Part shown: piece after piece, positions 27,570-37,455 of the stretch
How positions within the stretch are numbered: position 1 is the stretch's first letter
Layout: every line of letters starts with the position of its first letter
Assembly: GCF_900103195.1 (NCBI RefSeq)
Contig: NZ_FMWU01000001.1
Span: 305,117-369,116, forward strand
Source of the DNA: Methylobacterium sp. UNC378MF
GTDB lineage: Bacteria; Pseudomonadota; Alphaproteobacteria; Rhizobiales; Beijerinckiaceae
Length of the DNA stretch: 64,000 nt
Direction: 5' to 3'
Translations under genes and position numbers: made by a program
The notes under the pieces: generated by a model
What the model was told of the DNA's origin: nothing
The model's database searches: none
The model's input: the letters and a program-made list of their open reading frames with translations, nothing else

Positions 27570-29051
27570 ATGCTGTTGCCTACTAACGTCAAGCTCAACT
27601 CAAAGCTGCAGGCACTTGACGCCTCGCAGGCGCTGATCGAGTTCGACCTCGACGGCAAGGTGGTGACGGCCAACGCCAATTTCCTGACCGCCGTCGGCTA
27701 CGGCCTGGAGGAGATCCAGGGGCAGCATCACTCCATGTTCGTCGACCCTGCCGAGCGCGAGGGCGAGGCCTATCGGCGGTTCTGGGCGGCGCTGCGCCGA
27801 GGTGAACACCAGGTCGCCGAGTACAAGCGCATCGGCAAGGGCGGGCGCGAGGTCTGGATCCAGGCGAGCTACAACCCGCTCGTCGGGCGCAACGGCAAGC
27901 CCTACGGCGTGTTCAAGTGCGCCACCGACATCACCGCGCAGAAGCTGCGCAACGCTGACAACGAGGGCAAGCTCGACGCCCTCGACCGTTCCCAGGGCAT
28001 CATCGAGTTCCACCTCGACGGCACGGTCATCACCGCCAACGCCAACTTCCTCGCGGTCGTCGGCTACGGCCTCGACGAGGTGCGGGGCAAGCACCACTCG
28101 ATGTTCGTGGACGCGGCCGAGCGGGAAGGCGAGGCCTACCGCGCCTTCTGGGACGGACTGCGTCGGGGCGAGTTCCAGCAGGCCGAGTACAAGCGCATCG
28201 GCAAGGGCGGGCGCGAGGTCTGGATCCAGGCCACCTACAACCCCGTCCGCGACGCCGCCGACCGCCTCGTCAAGGTCGTCAAGTTCGCCACCGACGTCAC
28301 CGAGGCCGTCGCGGAGCGGCTGCGACGAGCCGAACTGCACCGCGGCATCGACCGCGATCTCGACGGCATCGCCACGTCGATCTCGCGAGCCTCGCAGCAG
28401 GCCGTCGGCGCGGCGAGCGCCGCCGAGCAGGCGTCGGGCAACACCCAGGGCGTCGCCGCCGGCGCCGAGGAGCTTGCCTCGTCGGTCGGTGAGATCGGCC
28501 GGCAGGTCAACCGCGCCCTGCAGGTCACCGGGCGCGCCGTGGAGCAGGCGAACGCTACCTCGACCGTGGTGGCCGGGCTCGCCTCGGCGGCCCAGCGCAT
28601 CGGCGACGTGGTCGGGACGATCTCCGGCATCGCGTCGCAGACCAACCTCCTGGCGCTCAACGCGAGCATTGAGGCCGCCCGCGCCGGCGAGGCCGGCAAG
28701 GGCTTCGCCGTCGTGGCGGCCGAGGTGAAGGAACTTGCCGCGCAGACCGCCAAGGCAACGCAGAGCATCGGTGGCCAGATCGCCGAGACGCAGGACGCCG
28801 CGAACCGGGCGGCCATCGCCATCTCGGGCATCGGCGAGACCATCGGCGAGGTCAACGAGATCTCGTCCGCCATCTCCACCGCCGTCGAGCAGCAAGCCGC
28901 GGTGGCGCAGGAGATGTCGGCCAACATGCAGGCCATGACGGGTGCGGTTGGCGAGATCAGCCGCAGCGTCGGCCTGATCGCCACCTCGACCCGGGAGGTG
29001 GATGCCTCGGCACGTCTCGTCCGCGACGCCTCGCGCAGCATGGCGGCCTGA
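27570..29051 (+). CDS. Soluble double-PAS methyl-accepting chemotaxis protein
   Basis: 493 aa with no transmembrane segment, so a cytoplasmic, Aer-like receptor. PAS-1 spans about residues 10-130 ([20 protein letters not shown]) and PAS-2 about 132-252 ([20 protein letters not shown]). The rest is an MCP signalling domain with the hairpin tip [20 protein letters not shown] and [18 protein letters not shown], which contacts CheA/CheW. No HAMP is visible. The PAS copies are a recent tandem duplication: a 50-bp stretch (27816-27865) recurs exactly at 28182-28231, 366 bp later. PAS domains of this type often bind haem or flavin, but the ligand is not known here. Confidence 0.92.
   Translation: MLLPTNVKLNSKLQALDASQALIEFDLDGKVVTANANFLTAVGYGLEEIQGQHHSMFVDPAEREGEAYRRFWAALRRGEHQVAEYKRIGKGGREVWIQASYNPLVGRNGKPYGVFKCATDITAQKLRNADNEGKLDALDRSQGIIEFHLDGTVITANANFLAVVGYGLDEVRGKHHSMFVDAAEREGEAYRAFWDGLRRGEFQQAEYKRIGKGGREVWIQATYNPVRDAADRLVKVVKFATDVTEAVAERLRRAELHRGIDRDLDGIATSISRASQQAVGAASAAEQASGNTQGVAAGAEELASSVGEIGRQVNRALQVTGRAVEQANATSTVVAGLASAAQRIGDVVGTISGIASQTNLLALNASIEAARAGEAGKGFAVVAAEVKELAAQTAKATQSIGGQIAETQDAANRAAIAISGIGETIGEVNEISSAISTAVEQQAAVAQEMSANMQAMTGAVGEISRSVGLIATSTREVDASARLVRDASRSMAA
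27816..28231 (+). repeat. 50-bp perfect direct repeat within the PAS duplication
   Basis: Bases 27816-27865 and 28182-28231 are identical over 50 bp with a period of 366 bp (122 codons). Both encode the same strand pair ending KGGREVWIQ. The rest of the PAS units is similar but diverged. Confidence 0.9.
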
Positions 29052-29692
29052 CGGCCGTCCACCTGTCATCCTGACCCGAGCAGAGGGGCGGTGGACGCGC
29101 TCCTGCGCGCGTTCCCGACCGCGTAACGTGGGATGGGGGTCTCATCTCCGTCGTTGCCGTGCGCGGTTCCGTGGCGGCGCGGCGACCGAGTTGCAGGCAA
29201 CGGCCTCCGGCATGAGCGGCATCGCGACCGCGTCGGCCCGTCAGAGGCAGCGGCCGACACCGCGGCGGATGCGTTCGGTGCCGCGGTCGCCGCGATCGGG
29301 CGTCATGTGGCCGGCTGGGGAGACTTGCGGGCCAGAGCAGCCGTGGTGCTCCTCCGTGATCCGAAAACCATCGCATCACAGCACCGGCCACCACACTAAC
29401 CCCGTCCGGCTCAGACTGAACGGCAACAGCTCCAGTCGGATCCGACCAACCGCCGTCCGTCCGCCTTCGAACGAGGACGCATCAGGTATTCAACTTAAGC
29501 CGACATAGAACCGCTGCCGGGCGTCCATTCAAAACGCGTTTCTAGCGCGCGCAGCGTTTTGCAGCGAGGCATCAACCGCCTCCCCTTGGAGGCCGTCGGG
29601 CCCAGGCGATCGTCACGTGTCTTCGAAGCACCGTCCGATGATGGTTTTCCCGGCACCCCAGCGAGGCGGTGATCTACCTGCGCATCTGTAAA
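29052..29692. other. 641-bp gap with a chemoreceptor-like relic
   Basis: Apart from the short relic at 29182-29244, I see no gene. The segment about 29400-29600 is less GC-rich. It separates the plus-strand chemoreceptor from a long minus-strand operon, so a bidirectional terminator would be expected, but none is obvious. Confidence 0.4.
29182..29244 (+). pseudogene. Methyl-accepting chemotaxis protein fragment
   Basis: Reads ATELQATASGMSGIATASAR and Q, close to the segment just before the MCP signalling domain in methylobacterial chemoreceptors (ELxATAxGMSxIA). It has no start and loses frame afterwards. It is probably a remnant of a second receptor gene next to the intact one. Short, so moderate confidence. 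Confidence 0.45.
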
Positions 29693-30091
29693 TTAGCCTG
29701 CAACCGGCATGATCGACACGTGAGCTGACACCACCTTCCAACCGAGGTCGGGCAAGCGCATCCAGGTCTGGCTCTGGCGCCCGATGCCGGGCTTGCCGCG
29801 CGGCTTGAACTCCAGATTGACGGTTGCGACGTCGGTCCCGATCGTCAGGATCTCCAGCCGGATCCGAGCCTCCTTGGTACCGCCCGGCGGCGGATCGGCC
29901 GCCACGCGGGCGGCGTGGACCTCGGCGAAGCCGTAGCAATTCTCGCCCAGGGCGTAGCGAATCGTGTGCGGACTGTCCCAGAAGGTCGCGTCGAGGACAG
30001 CGACATCCTTCTCGACGAGCGCCCGCTCGTAGCGCTCGAACAGGGCGGTAATCTCGGCCACGACCTCGGGGCGGTTCAAAGTCACGTCCAT
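29693..30091 (-). CDS. hpxZ: HpxZ/AtzH-like protein (SnoaL-like fold)
   Basis: 132 aa. VVAEITALFERYERALVEKD, LDATFWDSPHTIRYALGENC and YGFAEVHAARVAADPPPG match the HpxZ/AtzH family, as does the C-terminal SQTWMRLPDLGWKVVSAHVS. HpxZ occurs in oxalurate catabolism, and AtzH is the small partner of amidase AtzE in cyanuric acid degradation. Here it directly follows an AtzE-like amidase: its ATG starts one base after that stop codon. It probably works with the amidase. Cytoplasmic. Confidence 0.85.
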   Translation of the reverse strand: MDVTLNRPEVVAEITALFERYERALVEKDVAVLDATFWDSPHTIRYALGENCYGFAEVHAARVAADPPPGGTKEARIRLEILTIGTDVATVNLEFKPRGKPGIGRQSQTWMRLPDLGWKVVSAHVSIMPVAG

Positions 30092-31273
30092 TCAACCCTC
30101 CAGGGCGACCGCGATGCGGATCAGATCGAGGTCGGTCCCGCGCGCACCGATGACCGACAGGCCCACCGGAGCGCCGTCGACCCGTGCGCCCGGCAGATTG
30201 ACCTGCGGGACGCCGGTGAGCCCACCGTGGCTCGTCAGGCAGGCGATGCGCTCGCGCAGGGGATGCAGCGCGCCGAGCGGCAGCCCGCGCAGGGGCGCCG
30301 GGAACGGTGTGGTCGGGAGGCACAGGATCGTGCCGGGGGGCAGGAGCCGCGCGAGGCGGGCCCTCGCCTCGATCCGCATCAGGCTCGCGGCGCTGCGCTC
30401 GGCATCGGCCATCATCGAGCCCTGCATCAGCGACCGGGCGACCGAGAAGGCCATTCGTGGATTGCAGGCATCGAGCCAGGGCTCGAAGGTCTGCCACGCC
30501 TCGCTGCTCTGCAGAACGCGCTGCGCCCGCTGCCAGACGGACAGGCCCTGCGGCGCCATCGTCACGTCGCGGCGATTGCCGATCAAGGTGGCCAAGCGGT
30601 CGATCAGCGGAGCCAGCGCCTCCTGCACGGCGGCGTCGGCGAAGCCGAGCGCGTCGGCGGCCACGAGCAGTGTGCGCGGCAGACGGTCCGGCATCCCTTG
30701 GCCGAGCAGGACCTCGCCGACCTGCGCGAAGGTGCGCGCGTCCCGGGCGAACCAGCCGCAGGTGTCCGAACTCGGCGCCTGGGCGCAGATCCCGGAAAAG
30801 TCGATCTGGCCGTGCGTCGGCCGGATGCCGTAGAGGCCGCAGAAGCTCGCCGGCACGCGCACGGAGCCGCCGGTATCCGTGCCCAGGGCGAAGTCGCAGG
30901 CGCCAGCGGCCACCGCGGAGGCCGATCCGCTGGACGAGCCGCCGGGCACCCGATCGGGCGCCGCGGGATTGAGCGGCGTGCCGTCGTGGGCGTTCTCGCC
31001 GAGGATCCCCAGGGAGACCTCGTCGGTCACCGTCTTGCCGACCACCGAGGCGCCCGCATCAAGCAGCGTCTGCACCACGCCGGCATGGCGGGTCGGCGTC
31101 GGGTAGACGCGCGGCCAATCCGGGTTGCCGCCCCCCGTGGGGGTGTCCGCGACGTCGATCAGGTCCTTCACGGCAAAGGCGAGGCCGGCGAGCGGCCCCG
31201 TCGCGGATCCCGCGACGCGGACGCGCGGCCCGGGCAGGAACGGGTCCGTCGAGAGGGGCTGCGCGGTGGTCAT
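30092..31273 (-). CDS. AtzE/HpxW-context amidase, amidase-signature family
   Basis: 393 aa. The Ser-cisSer-Lys triad is present: Lys in GLAFAVKDLIDVAD, and the serines in PGGSSSGSASAVAAG and ALGTDTGGSVRVPASFCG. The pairing with an HpxZ/AtzH-like protein points to amide or carbamoyl bonds of ureide-type compounds such as 1-carboxybiuret or oxalurate; this is context, not proof. The ATG at 31271-31273 overlaps the TGA of the ABC ATPase gene (ATGA). It is the fifth of six genes in an importer operon, so the substrate probably arrives through that transporter. Confidence 0.85.
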   Translation of the reverse strand: MTTAQPLSTDPFLPGPRVRVAGSATGPLAGLAFAVKDLIDVADTPTGGGNPDWPRVYPTPTRHAGVVQTLLDAGASVVGKTVTDEVSLGILGENAHDGTPLNPAAPDRVPGGSSSGSASAVAAGACDFALGTDTGGSVRVPASFCGLYGIRPTHGQIDFSGICAQAPSSDTCGWFARDARTFAQVGEVLLGQGMPDRLPRTLLVAADALGFADAAVQEALAPLIDRLATLIGNRRDVTMAPQGLSVWQRAQRVLQSSEAWQTFEPWLDACNPRMAFSVARSLMQGSMMADAERSAASLMRIEARARLARLLPPGTILCLPTTPFPAPLRGLPLGALHPLRERIACLTSHGGLTGVPQVNLPGARVDGAPVGLSVIGARGTDLDLIRIAVALEG

Positions 31274-32886
31274 GCGGGGATCGGGTCCTGCCATTGGGCG
31301 CCGGGCACGGCGGCGAACAGTGCCTTGGTGTAGGGGTGCTTCGGCGCGAAAAAGATCTCGGATGTCGGCGCGACCTCGACCACCTGACCGGACCGCATCA
31401 CCGCGATCCGGTCGCAGACCTGCAGTGCGACCCGGAGGTCGTGGGTCACGAACAGCATGCTGAGGTGGAGCCGCGCCTTGATGTCGGCGAGCAGCGCCAG
31501 GACCTGCGCCTGCACCGAGACGTCCAGGGCCGAGACCGGCTCGTCGGCCACCAGGATTTCGGGCTTCATGGCGAGCGCCCGGGCGATGCCGATGCGCTGG
31601 CGCTGGCCGCCGCTGAACTCGTGCGGGTAGCGCTGCGCCGCCGCGGGATCCAGGCCGACCAGCGCCAGCATCTCGCACGCCTGAACGCGCGCGATCCCGG
31701 GTTCGGTGCCGTGGATGATCGGCCCCTCGGCGACGATGTCGACCACGCGCTGGCGCGGATCGAGGGAGCCGTAGGGATCCTGGAACACCATCTGCACGCG
31801 CCGGCGGTGCGGGCGCATCTGGCGGCGGCTCAGTTCGGCGACGCTGTGGCCGGCAAGCAGGATCTCCCCGCCATCGACGGGCATCAGCCGGGTGATCGCC
31901 CGCGCCAGCGTGCTCTTGCCCGAGCCGCTCTCGCCGACGAGGCCCAGGGTCTCGCCCCGCCGCAGCACGACGTCCACGCCGTCGAGGGCTCGGGTGACGC
32001 GGCCGCCGAACAGGCCGCGGGCGCCGTAGGTCTTCTCGACCTGCTTGGCCTCCACCACCAGGGGGGCGGTGCTGGCGGCCCGGCGCGGCGGAGGCGCGAG
32101 CTTCGGCACGGCGGCGATGAGCGCGCGCGTGTAGGGATGCTTCGGCGCCCCGAGGACCGCGGCTGCGGGCCCCTGCTCGACCAGGACGCCCTTCTGCAAA
32201 ACCGCGACCGTGTCGGCGATGTCCGCCACGACGCCGAAATCGTGGGTGATGAACAGGACGCTCGTGCCGTGCTCGCGCTGCAGGTCGCGGATCAGAGAGA
32301 GGATCTGCGCCTGCGTGGTGACGTCGAGCGCCGTGGTCGGCTCGTCGGCGATGAGCAGCCGCGGGTTCAGCGCCAGCGCCATGGCGATCATCGCGCGCTG
32401 GCGCTGGCCGCCCGAGAGCTGGTGCGGGTAGGAGCGCAGCAGCCGGGCCGGGTCCGGAAGGTGGACGCTCGCCAGCAGCGCGAGGATGCGCGCCCGGCGG
32501 TCCGCGCGCCCGAGCGTCGTGTGGATGCGCAGGACCTCGTCGATCTGCCGCCCGATCGTGTGGAGCGGGTTCAGCGCCGTCATGGGCTCCTGGAAGATCA
32601 TCGCGATGCGCGCGCCCCGGACGCCGCGCATCTGACGCGGCGGGATCGCCGCGAGATCCGCGCCCTCGAACTGGATGCGGCCGCCCGCGACGCGCACCCG
32701 CGGCCCCGGGAGCAGTCCGAGGATCGCGCGCGCCACCATCGACTTGCCCGATCCGCTCTCGCCGATCAGGCAGGTGACCGCGCCGGGCCGCAGGACGAGA
32801 TGCAGATCGGTGACGGCGTTCGGCCGATCCGCACCGGGTGGGAGCGTGATCGTCAGCTTCTCGATCTCGAGGACGGCGTCGCTCAT
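31270..32886 (-). CDS. Dipeptide-type ABC transporter, two fused ATPase domains
   Basis: 538 aa carrying both nucleotide-binding domains that DppD and DppF supply separately. First half: Walker [11 protein letters not shown], signature [10 protein letters not shown], Walker [14 protein letters not shown]. Second half: [44 protein letters not shown]. Each half ends with the oligopeptide-ATPase extension ([19 protein letters not shown]). The ATG at 32884-32886 overlaps the stop of the permease gene by 4 bp. It powers the importer formed with the two permeases upstream. Confidence 0.93.
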   Translation of the reverse strand: MSDAVLEIEKLTITLPPGADRPNAVTDLHLVLRPGAVTCLIGESGSGKSMVARAILGLLPGPRVRVAGGRIQFEGADLAAIPPRQMRGVRGARIAMIFQEPMTALNPLHTIGRQIDEVLRIHTTLGRADRRARILALLASVHLPDPARLLRSYPHQLSGGQRQRAMIAMALALNPRLLIADEPTTALDVTTQAQILSLIRDLQREHGTSVLFITHDFGVVADIADTVAVLQKGVLVEQGPAAAVLGAPKHPYTRALIAAVPKLAPPPRRAASTAPLVVEAKQVEKTYGARGLFGGRVTRALDGVDVVLRRGETLGLVGESGSGKSTLARAITRLMPVDGGEILLAGHSVAELSRRQMRPHRRRVQMVFQDPYGSLDPRQRVVDIVAEGPIIHGTEPGIARVQACEMLALVGLDPAAAQRYPHEFSGGQRQRIGIARALAMKPEILVADEPVSALDVSVQAQVLALLADIKARLHLSMLFVTHDLRVALQVCDRIAVMRSGQVVEVAPTSEIFFAPKHPYTKALFAAVPGAQWQDPIPA

Positions 32887-33710
32887 CGCTCTCGGAGCCT
32901 CGGATTCAGGACCTCGTTCAGGCCGTCCCCGACGAGGTTGATGGCGAGGACGGTCAGCAGGATCGCCAGCCCGGGGAATGTGCAGATCCACCAGGCCGAC
33001 CGGAGGACCGCGCGGCCCGAGCTGATGATCAGGCCCCAGCTCATCACGTTGGGATCGCCGAGGCCGAGGAAGGCGAGCCCTGCCTCGATCAGGATCGCCG
33101 TGCCGATCAGGAGCGTGCCGACCGCGATGATCGCCGAGGTGCAGTTCGGCAGCATGTGGCGGAAGACGATGCGGGCGTCGCCCGCCCCGAGGCCGTCGCA
33201 AGCCAGCACGAACTCGCGGCCGCCGAGCGCCACGAACTCCCCGCGCACGAGCCGGGCGATGCCGGGCCAGGAGACGGCGACGATGGCCACGACCTCGCTG
33301 AAGAGCGACGGCGAGAGGATCGCCACGATCAGGATGGCCAGCACGAAGGCGGGGATGGTCTGGAAGAACTCCGTGAGCCGCATCAGCGCGACCTCGACAC
33401 CGCCCCGGTAGTAGCCGGCCAGCCCGCCGATCAGGGTCCCGAGCAGGATCGCCGCCCCGGTCGCGCTGAGGCCGATGATCAGGGAGGTGCGGGCGCCGTA
33501 GGCGATCTCGGCGGCCACGTCCCGGCCCAGCGTGTCGGTGCCCAGCAGAAACCGGCCGCCCGGCGGCTGGAGGGCGGGGCCGACGAGCCGGAACGGATCG
33601 CCCGGATAGAGGAGCGGCGTGAGCACCACGAGGGCGACCAGCCCGAGGAGCACCGCAGCCCCCGCGAGCGCGAGGCGGTTGCGCGCGAACCGCGCCAGAG
33701 CCGTGCGCAT
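32883..33710 (-). CDS. Dipeptide-type ABC permease, DppC-like
   Basis: 275 aa. The N-terminal membrane anchor (RFARNRLALAGAAVLLGLVA) is followed by the periplasmic GTDTLGRDV motif characteristic of DppC/OppC. The permease core of five or so helices includes the EAA-like loop (GAGDARIVFRHMLPN). It pairs with the DppB-like permease 2 bp upstream, and its stop overlaps the ATPase start. Confidence 0.92.
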   Translation of the reverse strand: MRTALARFARNRLALAGAAVLLGLVALVVLTPLLYPGDPFRLVGPALQPPGGRFLLGTDTLGRDVAAEIAYGARTSLIIGLSATGAAILLGTLIGGLAGYYRGGVEVALMRLTEFFQTIPAFVLAILIVAILSPSLFSEVVAIVAVSWPGIARLVRGEFVALGGREFVLACDGLGAGDARIVFRHMLPNCTSAIIAVGTLLIGTAILIEAGLAFLGLGDPNVMSWGLIISSGRAVLRSAWWICTFPGLAILLTVLAINLVGDGLNEVLNPRLRER

Positions 33711-33712
33711 CG

Positions 33713-34684
33713 CTAGAGCTCCAGCCGCGGATCGAGGCAGACGTAGACGAGGTCCACGGCGAGATTGATCACCACCACGAGGCAGGCCGAGACGAAGAAG
33801 ATGCCGAGGAGCAGGTTGAGGTCGCGCGACTGGAGCGCGTTGAAGGCCAGCGTGCCGACCCCCGGCCAGCCGAACACCGTCTCGACCACGATGGAGCCGC
33901 CGATCAGGTTGCCGGCCTGCACGCCCGCCATGGTAACCACCGGCAGCAGCGCGTTGCGCAGGACGTGCCCGGTCATCACCCGCGCCTCGGTCTGGCCCTT
34001 GGCGCGGGCGGTGGTGACGTAGTCCATGCCGACCTGCTCCAGCACGGAGGCGCGCATCACCCGGGCGTAGACCGCGAGGTAGAACAGCGCGAGCGCGACC
34101 GCCGGCATCACGAGGTGGCGACCGACGTCCCAGACCTCATCCCAGCCCTCGTTGTCGGCGCCGACCGTGTCGTAGCCGCTGGTGGGCAGCCAGCCGAGGC
34201 GGATGGCGAAGACCACGATCATCATCAGTCCGAGCCAGAAGCCCGGGGTCGCGTAGGCCACGAGGCTGACGAGGGAGATGACCGCGTCGCGCCAGGAATT
34301 GCGCCCGGTCGCGGCCACGAGGCCGAGGAGCGTGCCGATCAGCAACGCGGCCGCGAAGGCGGTCAGCATCAGCAGCCCGGTGGGCCAGAGCCGGTCGACG
34401 ATCAGGCTCCCAACCGGGCTGTCGTTGCGGAACGAGTAGCCGAGATCGAGGTGGAGCATGTTGAGCAGGTAGACGCCGAACTGCGTGGCAAGCGGCTGGT
34501 CGAGGCCGAACTTGTGGCGCAGCTGCTCCATGTATTCGGGGCTGGCCGCCCCGCTCTCGCCGGCCAGCACGGAGGCCGCGTCGCCGGGCGCGAGGTGGAT
34601 CAGGAAGAAGTTGAGCACGACGATGCCGAGCACCACCGGGATTGCCAGCAGCAGCCGGTAACCGAGGAAACGCGCGAGCCGCAC
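33713..34684 (-). CDS. Dipeptide-type ABC permease, DppB-like
   Basis: 323 aa. The N-terminal FLGYRLLLAIPVVLGIVVLN and LIHLAPGDAA are typical of DppB/OppB. About six helices follow, with the EAA loop ARAKGQTEARVMTGHVLRNA and a C-terminal DPRLE. It forms the channel with the DppC-like protein. It starts 4 bp downstream of the binding-protein gene. Confidence 0.92.
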   Translation of the reverse strand: MRLARFLGYRLLLAIPVVLGIVVLNFFLIHLAPGDAASVLAGESGAASPEYMEQLRHKFGLDQPLATQFGVYLLNMLHLDLGYSFRNDSPVGSLIVDRLWPTGLLMLTAFAAALLIGTLLGLVAATGRNSWRDAVISLVSLVAYATPGFWLGLMMIVVFAIRLGWLPTSGYDTVGADNEGWDEVWDVGRHLVMPAVALALFYLAVYARVMRASVLEQVGMDYVTTARAKGQTEARVMTGHVLRNALLPVVTMAGVQAGNLIGGSIVVETVFGWPGVGTLAFNALQSRDLNLLLGIFFVSACLVVVINLAVDLVYVCLDPRLEL

Positions 34685-34688
34685 GGGA

Positions 34689-36356
34689 CTACTTGTCCAT
34701 CCAGGCCCGCTCGAAGGCTTGCTGGGTTCCGAGGGGGCCGGTCGTGTGGTCCTTGAGGCGGCGGTTGAAGACGCTGACGTACTGCACGTCGATGAGCCAG
34801 ATCATCGGGCTGTCCTCCGCCAGGATCTGCTGGACTTTCTTGTAGAGCGCGGCGCGCTTCTCCGCATCCGGCTCGTGCGCACCCTCGCCGAGCATGCGGT
34901 CGACCTCGGGATTGCTGTAGAAGGTGTCGTTGACGAAAGTCACGCCCTTGCGGATCTGGCTGGTCAGGAACTGCTTGTTGAGCCCGTAGACCGGGTCGAC
35001 GCCCTGGCTGAGGAACGGCTCGTTCAGGTCGTAGTCGTAGTTCGTGTAGACGCGCCGCAGCCAGGTCGCGGTGTCTTCCGAGCGCAGCGTCACGGCGATG
35101 CCGACAATGGCAAGTGCCTGTTTCAGGTACTCGGCCTGCCGCAGCCACTGCTCGCCGAAGGAATTCACCTCCAGGTGAAGGGCGAAGCGGGTCCCATCCG
35201 CGCCGCGCGGGGCGCCGGCCTCGTCGAGCAGCCGGTTGGCGATGTCCAGCCGGTCCGGCACGTCGTACTGGCGCACGTCGTCGGTGTAGAGGCCGGCGGT
35301 CTTGAACTTGCGGCTGAGCGGACCGGTGGCGGGCAGGCCGTAGCCGAACATCACGTCCTTGAGGATGACCTTGCGGTCGATGGCGTAGGCGATTGCCTGG
35401 CGCACCTCCTTTTTCTGGAGATGCGGGTGACGGCCGTTCAGCTCGAGGACGCTCTGGGCGGGCGTCATCTCGTAGCCCTTGGTCGTGAGATCGAGGATCG
35501 GGTTGGTCTTCATCCGTTCGAGGTCGGCGTAGTTCACCGCGCTGTAGCCGGCGAAATGTGCCTCGCCCGCCTCCATCGCCGCCGAGCGCGTGGCCGCATC
35601 CGGGATGAACCGGGCGACGATCCGGTTGAGATACGGCAGGCCCGGCTTCCAGTAGTTTTCGTTGCGGTCCAGGCGCACAGACTGGCCCCGCTCCCAGCTC
35701 ACGAACTTGAAGGGGCCGGTCCCGATCGGCTTGTTGGCACTGGGGTTCTGGAGGACGTCCGTACCCTCGAAGACCGAGCGGCACAGGATCGGAAGGTCGC
35801 GCCCGGAGAGCGCCTTCATGATGTAGGGCGCCGGATTGGCCAGCCGCAGGATTGCGGTCATCGGATCCGGCGTGTCGACGGCGACCAGTTCCGCGAGCAT
35901 GACCGGCGCGATCGGATTGTACTTCTTAAGGATCTCCATGAAGGAGTACTGCACGTCGGCGCTGGTGAACGGCTTGCCGTTGTGGAAGGTCACGCCGTCC
36001 TGAAGCTTGAACGTGATGGTCTTGCCGTCGGGCGCGACCTCCCACGACTTTGCGAGGTTCGGCTGCGGGTTCTGGTCCCAGTCGTAGGTGCACAGCCCCT
36101 CGTAGACCTGCGTGGCGATCGGCGGGATGTTGCCCGCCGACACCGCGTAATGCGCCAGGGTCGAGGGCTCCGGATGGACGATCATCACCATCGTCCCCCC
36201 GCGTTTCGGCTCGGCGGCGCGCGCGCCGCTCGCCGCCGCTGCGAGGCCGAGGGGAAGCGCCAGAATTGTGCGGCGGGAGAGATCGGTCACGTTGGACGTG
36301 CGGGACAAGCCAAGAAACTCCTGAAGCTTCTCATCGCGCAGCAAGGCGCATGCCAC
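34689..36356 (-). CDS. Dipeptide-type ABC substrate-binding protein (SBP family 5)
   Basis: 555 aa from a GTG at 36354-36356; a GTG at 36290 would begin just before the signal peptide. LSRRTILALPLGLAAAASGA-RA is a Tat-like export signal. Family 5 landmarks are VYEGLCTYDWDQNPQPNLA, VTFHNGKPFTSADVQYSF, PIGTGPFKFV and AIDRKVILKDVMFGYG. The periplasmic protein delivers substrate to the permeases. Given the amidase and HpxZ-like genes in the same operon, the cargo may be a ureide or amide rather than a peptide. Confidence 0.9.
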   Translation of the reverse strand: MACALLRDEKLQEFLGLSRTSNVTDLSRRTILALPLGLAAAASGARAAEPKRGGTMVMIVHPEPSTLAHYAVSAGNIPPIATQVYEGLCTYDWDQNPQPNLAKSWEVAPDGKTITFKLQDGVTFHNGKPFTSADVQYSFMEILKKYNPIAPVMLAELVAVDTPDPMTAILRLANPAPYIMKALSGRDLPILCRSVFEGTDVLQNPSANKPIGTGPFKFVSWERGQSVRLDRNENYWKPGLPYLNRIVARFIPDAATRSAAMEAGEAHFAGYSAVNYADLERMKTNPILDLTTKGYEMTPAQSVLELNGRHPHLQKKEVRQAIAYAIDRKVILKDVMFGYGLPATGPLSRKFKTAGLYTDDVRQYDVPDRLDIANRLLDEAGAPRGADGTRFALHLEVNSFGEQWLRQAEYLKQALAIVGIAVTLRSEDTATWLRRVYTNYDYDLNEPFLSQGVDPVYGLNKQFLTSQIRKGVTFVNDTFYSNPEVDRMLGEGAHEPDAEKRAALYKKVQQILAEDSPMIWLIDVQYVSVFNRRLKDHTTGPLGTQQAFERAWMDK

Positions 36357-36687
36357 TCAGGCGAGGAAGCTGACAACATCTTCACAACTATCGGTTGAGG
36401 CCCCTCATCCAGAACGTGGTCATGCCCGGGTGACCGTGAGGCGTCGAGCACGCAACTTTGTCTGGCCCGGAGCGCGGGAGTGGAACCGGCTGTTCTGTGC
36501 AGGACTTTTCGGCGACTTGCCTTCTCATCCGCGCCTCAAGCCTCTCCATCGAAGATTGCCGCGGCGAGCAGGCGAGACCGGATGCTTGTCTTTTGAGGAT
36601 GTTTCCATCCAATTTCCGCGAACACAAACATCTGTGCGGCGGCGCTTGCTGAAGAGGGCACCGGGCCGCGAGAGCCCACGGCGTCGA
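36357..36687. other. 331-bp gap between two ABC operons
   Basis: Both flanking operons are on the minus strand. The part near 36360-36420 should hold the promoter of the peptide-type operon. I see no gene and no clear operator. Confidence 0.4.
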
Positions 36688-37455
36688 TCAATTTCGAAAG
36701 ATGAACCGCCTGGCTCGGTCGGACTGCGGATTGGTGAAGAAGTCCGTCGGCGCAGCAACCTCTCGGATGCGCCCCCCGTCCATGAAGACGATTGTGTCGG
36801 CGACCTCACGAGCGAAGCTCATCTCATGGGTTACGACCACCATGGTCAGCCCCTCTCGCGCAAGCTCGCGAATGACGCAAAGCACCTCTCCGACCATCTC
36901 GGGATCGAGGGCGCTGGTCGGCTCATCGAAGAGGATGACCTTCGGCCTCATGGCGAGCGCGCGACTGATGGCGACGCGCTGCTTTTGGCCGCCGGACAGC
37001 GTGTGCGGGTAGACGTCGGCCTTCTCGGTGAGGCCGACGCGCGCCAGGATCGCGCGGCCCTCCTCCTCAGCCTCTCGCTTGGGACGGCCGAGGACCTGGA
37101 CTGGCGCCTCGGTCACGTTGCCGAGCACGGTCAGATGCGGCCAGAGTGCGAAGTGCTGGAACACCATGGCGATGCTGGTTCGCGTGGCCGCCAGTTCGCG
37201 CCGTGCCATCGGCTTCGCGGCCCTGCCATCCCCGCTCCGGCCGATGGGCTTGCCATCGATGCGGATGGAGCCCGCGCTCGGCTGCTCAAGCCAGTTGAGA
37301 CAGCGCAGGAAGGTCGACTTGCCCGAGCCGCTCGGCCCCAGGATGCAGGTCGTCGTGCCGGGCGCGAGGTCGAGATCGATGTCACGCAGGACCTCGAACC
37401 CATCGAAATCCTTGCACAAACCCCGCACCGAGATCGCGGCGTCGGTCTCAGCCAT
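36688..37455 (-). CDS. Polar amino-acid ABC transporter ATPase
   Basis: 255 aa. Walker A ILGPSGSGKSTFLR, Q-loop AMVFQHFALWPHLTVLGN, signature LSGGQKQRVAISRALA, Walker B VILFDEPTSALDPEM and switch histidine VVVTHEMSFA are all intact. Closest to the GlnQ/HisP/OccP group that imports amino acids and opines. Last gene of a four-gene transporter operon headed by ridA; it overlaps the stop of the permease gene upstream by 8 bp. Confidence 0.93.
   Translation of the reverse strand: MAETDAAISVRGLCKDFDGFEVLRDIDLDLAPGTTTCILGPSGSGKSTFLRCLNWLEQPSAGSIRIDGKPIGRSGDGRAAKPMARRELAATRTSIAMVFQHFALWPHLTVLGNVTEAPVQVLGRPKREAEEEGRAILARVGLTEKADVYPHTLSGGQKQRVAISRALAMRPKVILFDEPTSALDPEMVGEVLCVIRELAREGLTMVVVTHEMSFAREVADTIVFMDGGRIREVAAPTDFFTNPQSDRARRFIFRN

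Noticed and set aside
31294..33411. 705-codon plus-strand open frame opposite the ABC ATPase and permease genes
   Set aside because: Antisense shadow of intact ABC genes, low-complexity sequence, no start context.
34719..36398. 559-codon plus-strand open frame opposite the family 5 binding protein
   Set aside because: Antisense to a well-supported gene and without recognisable motifs.
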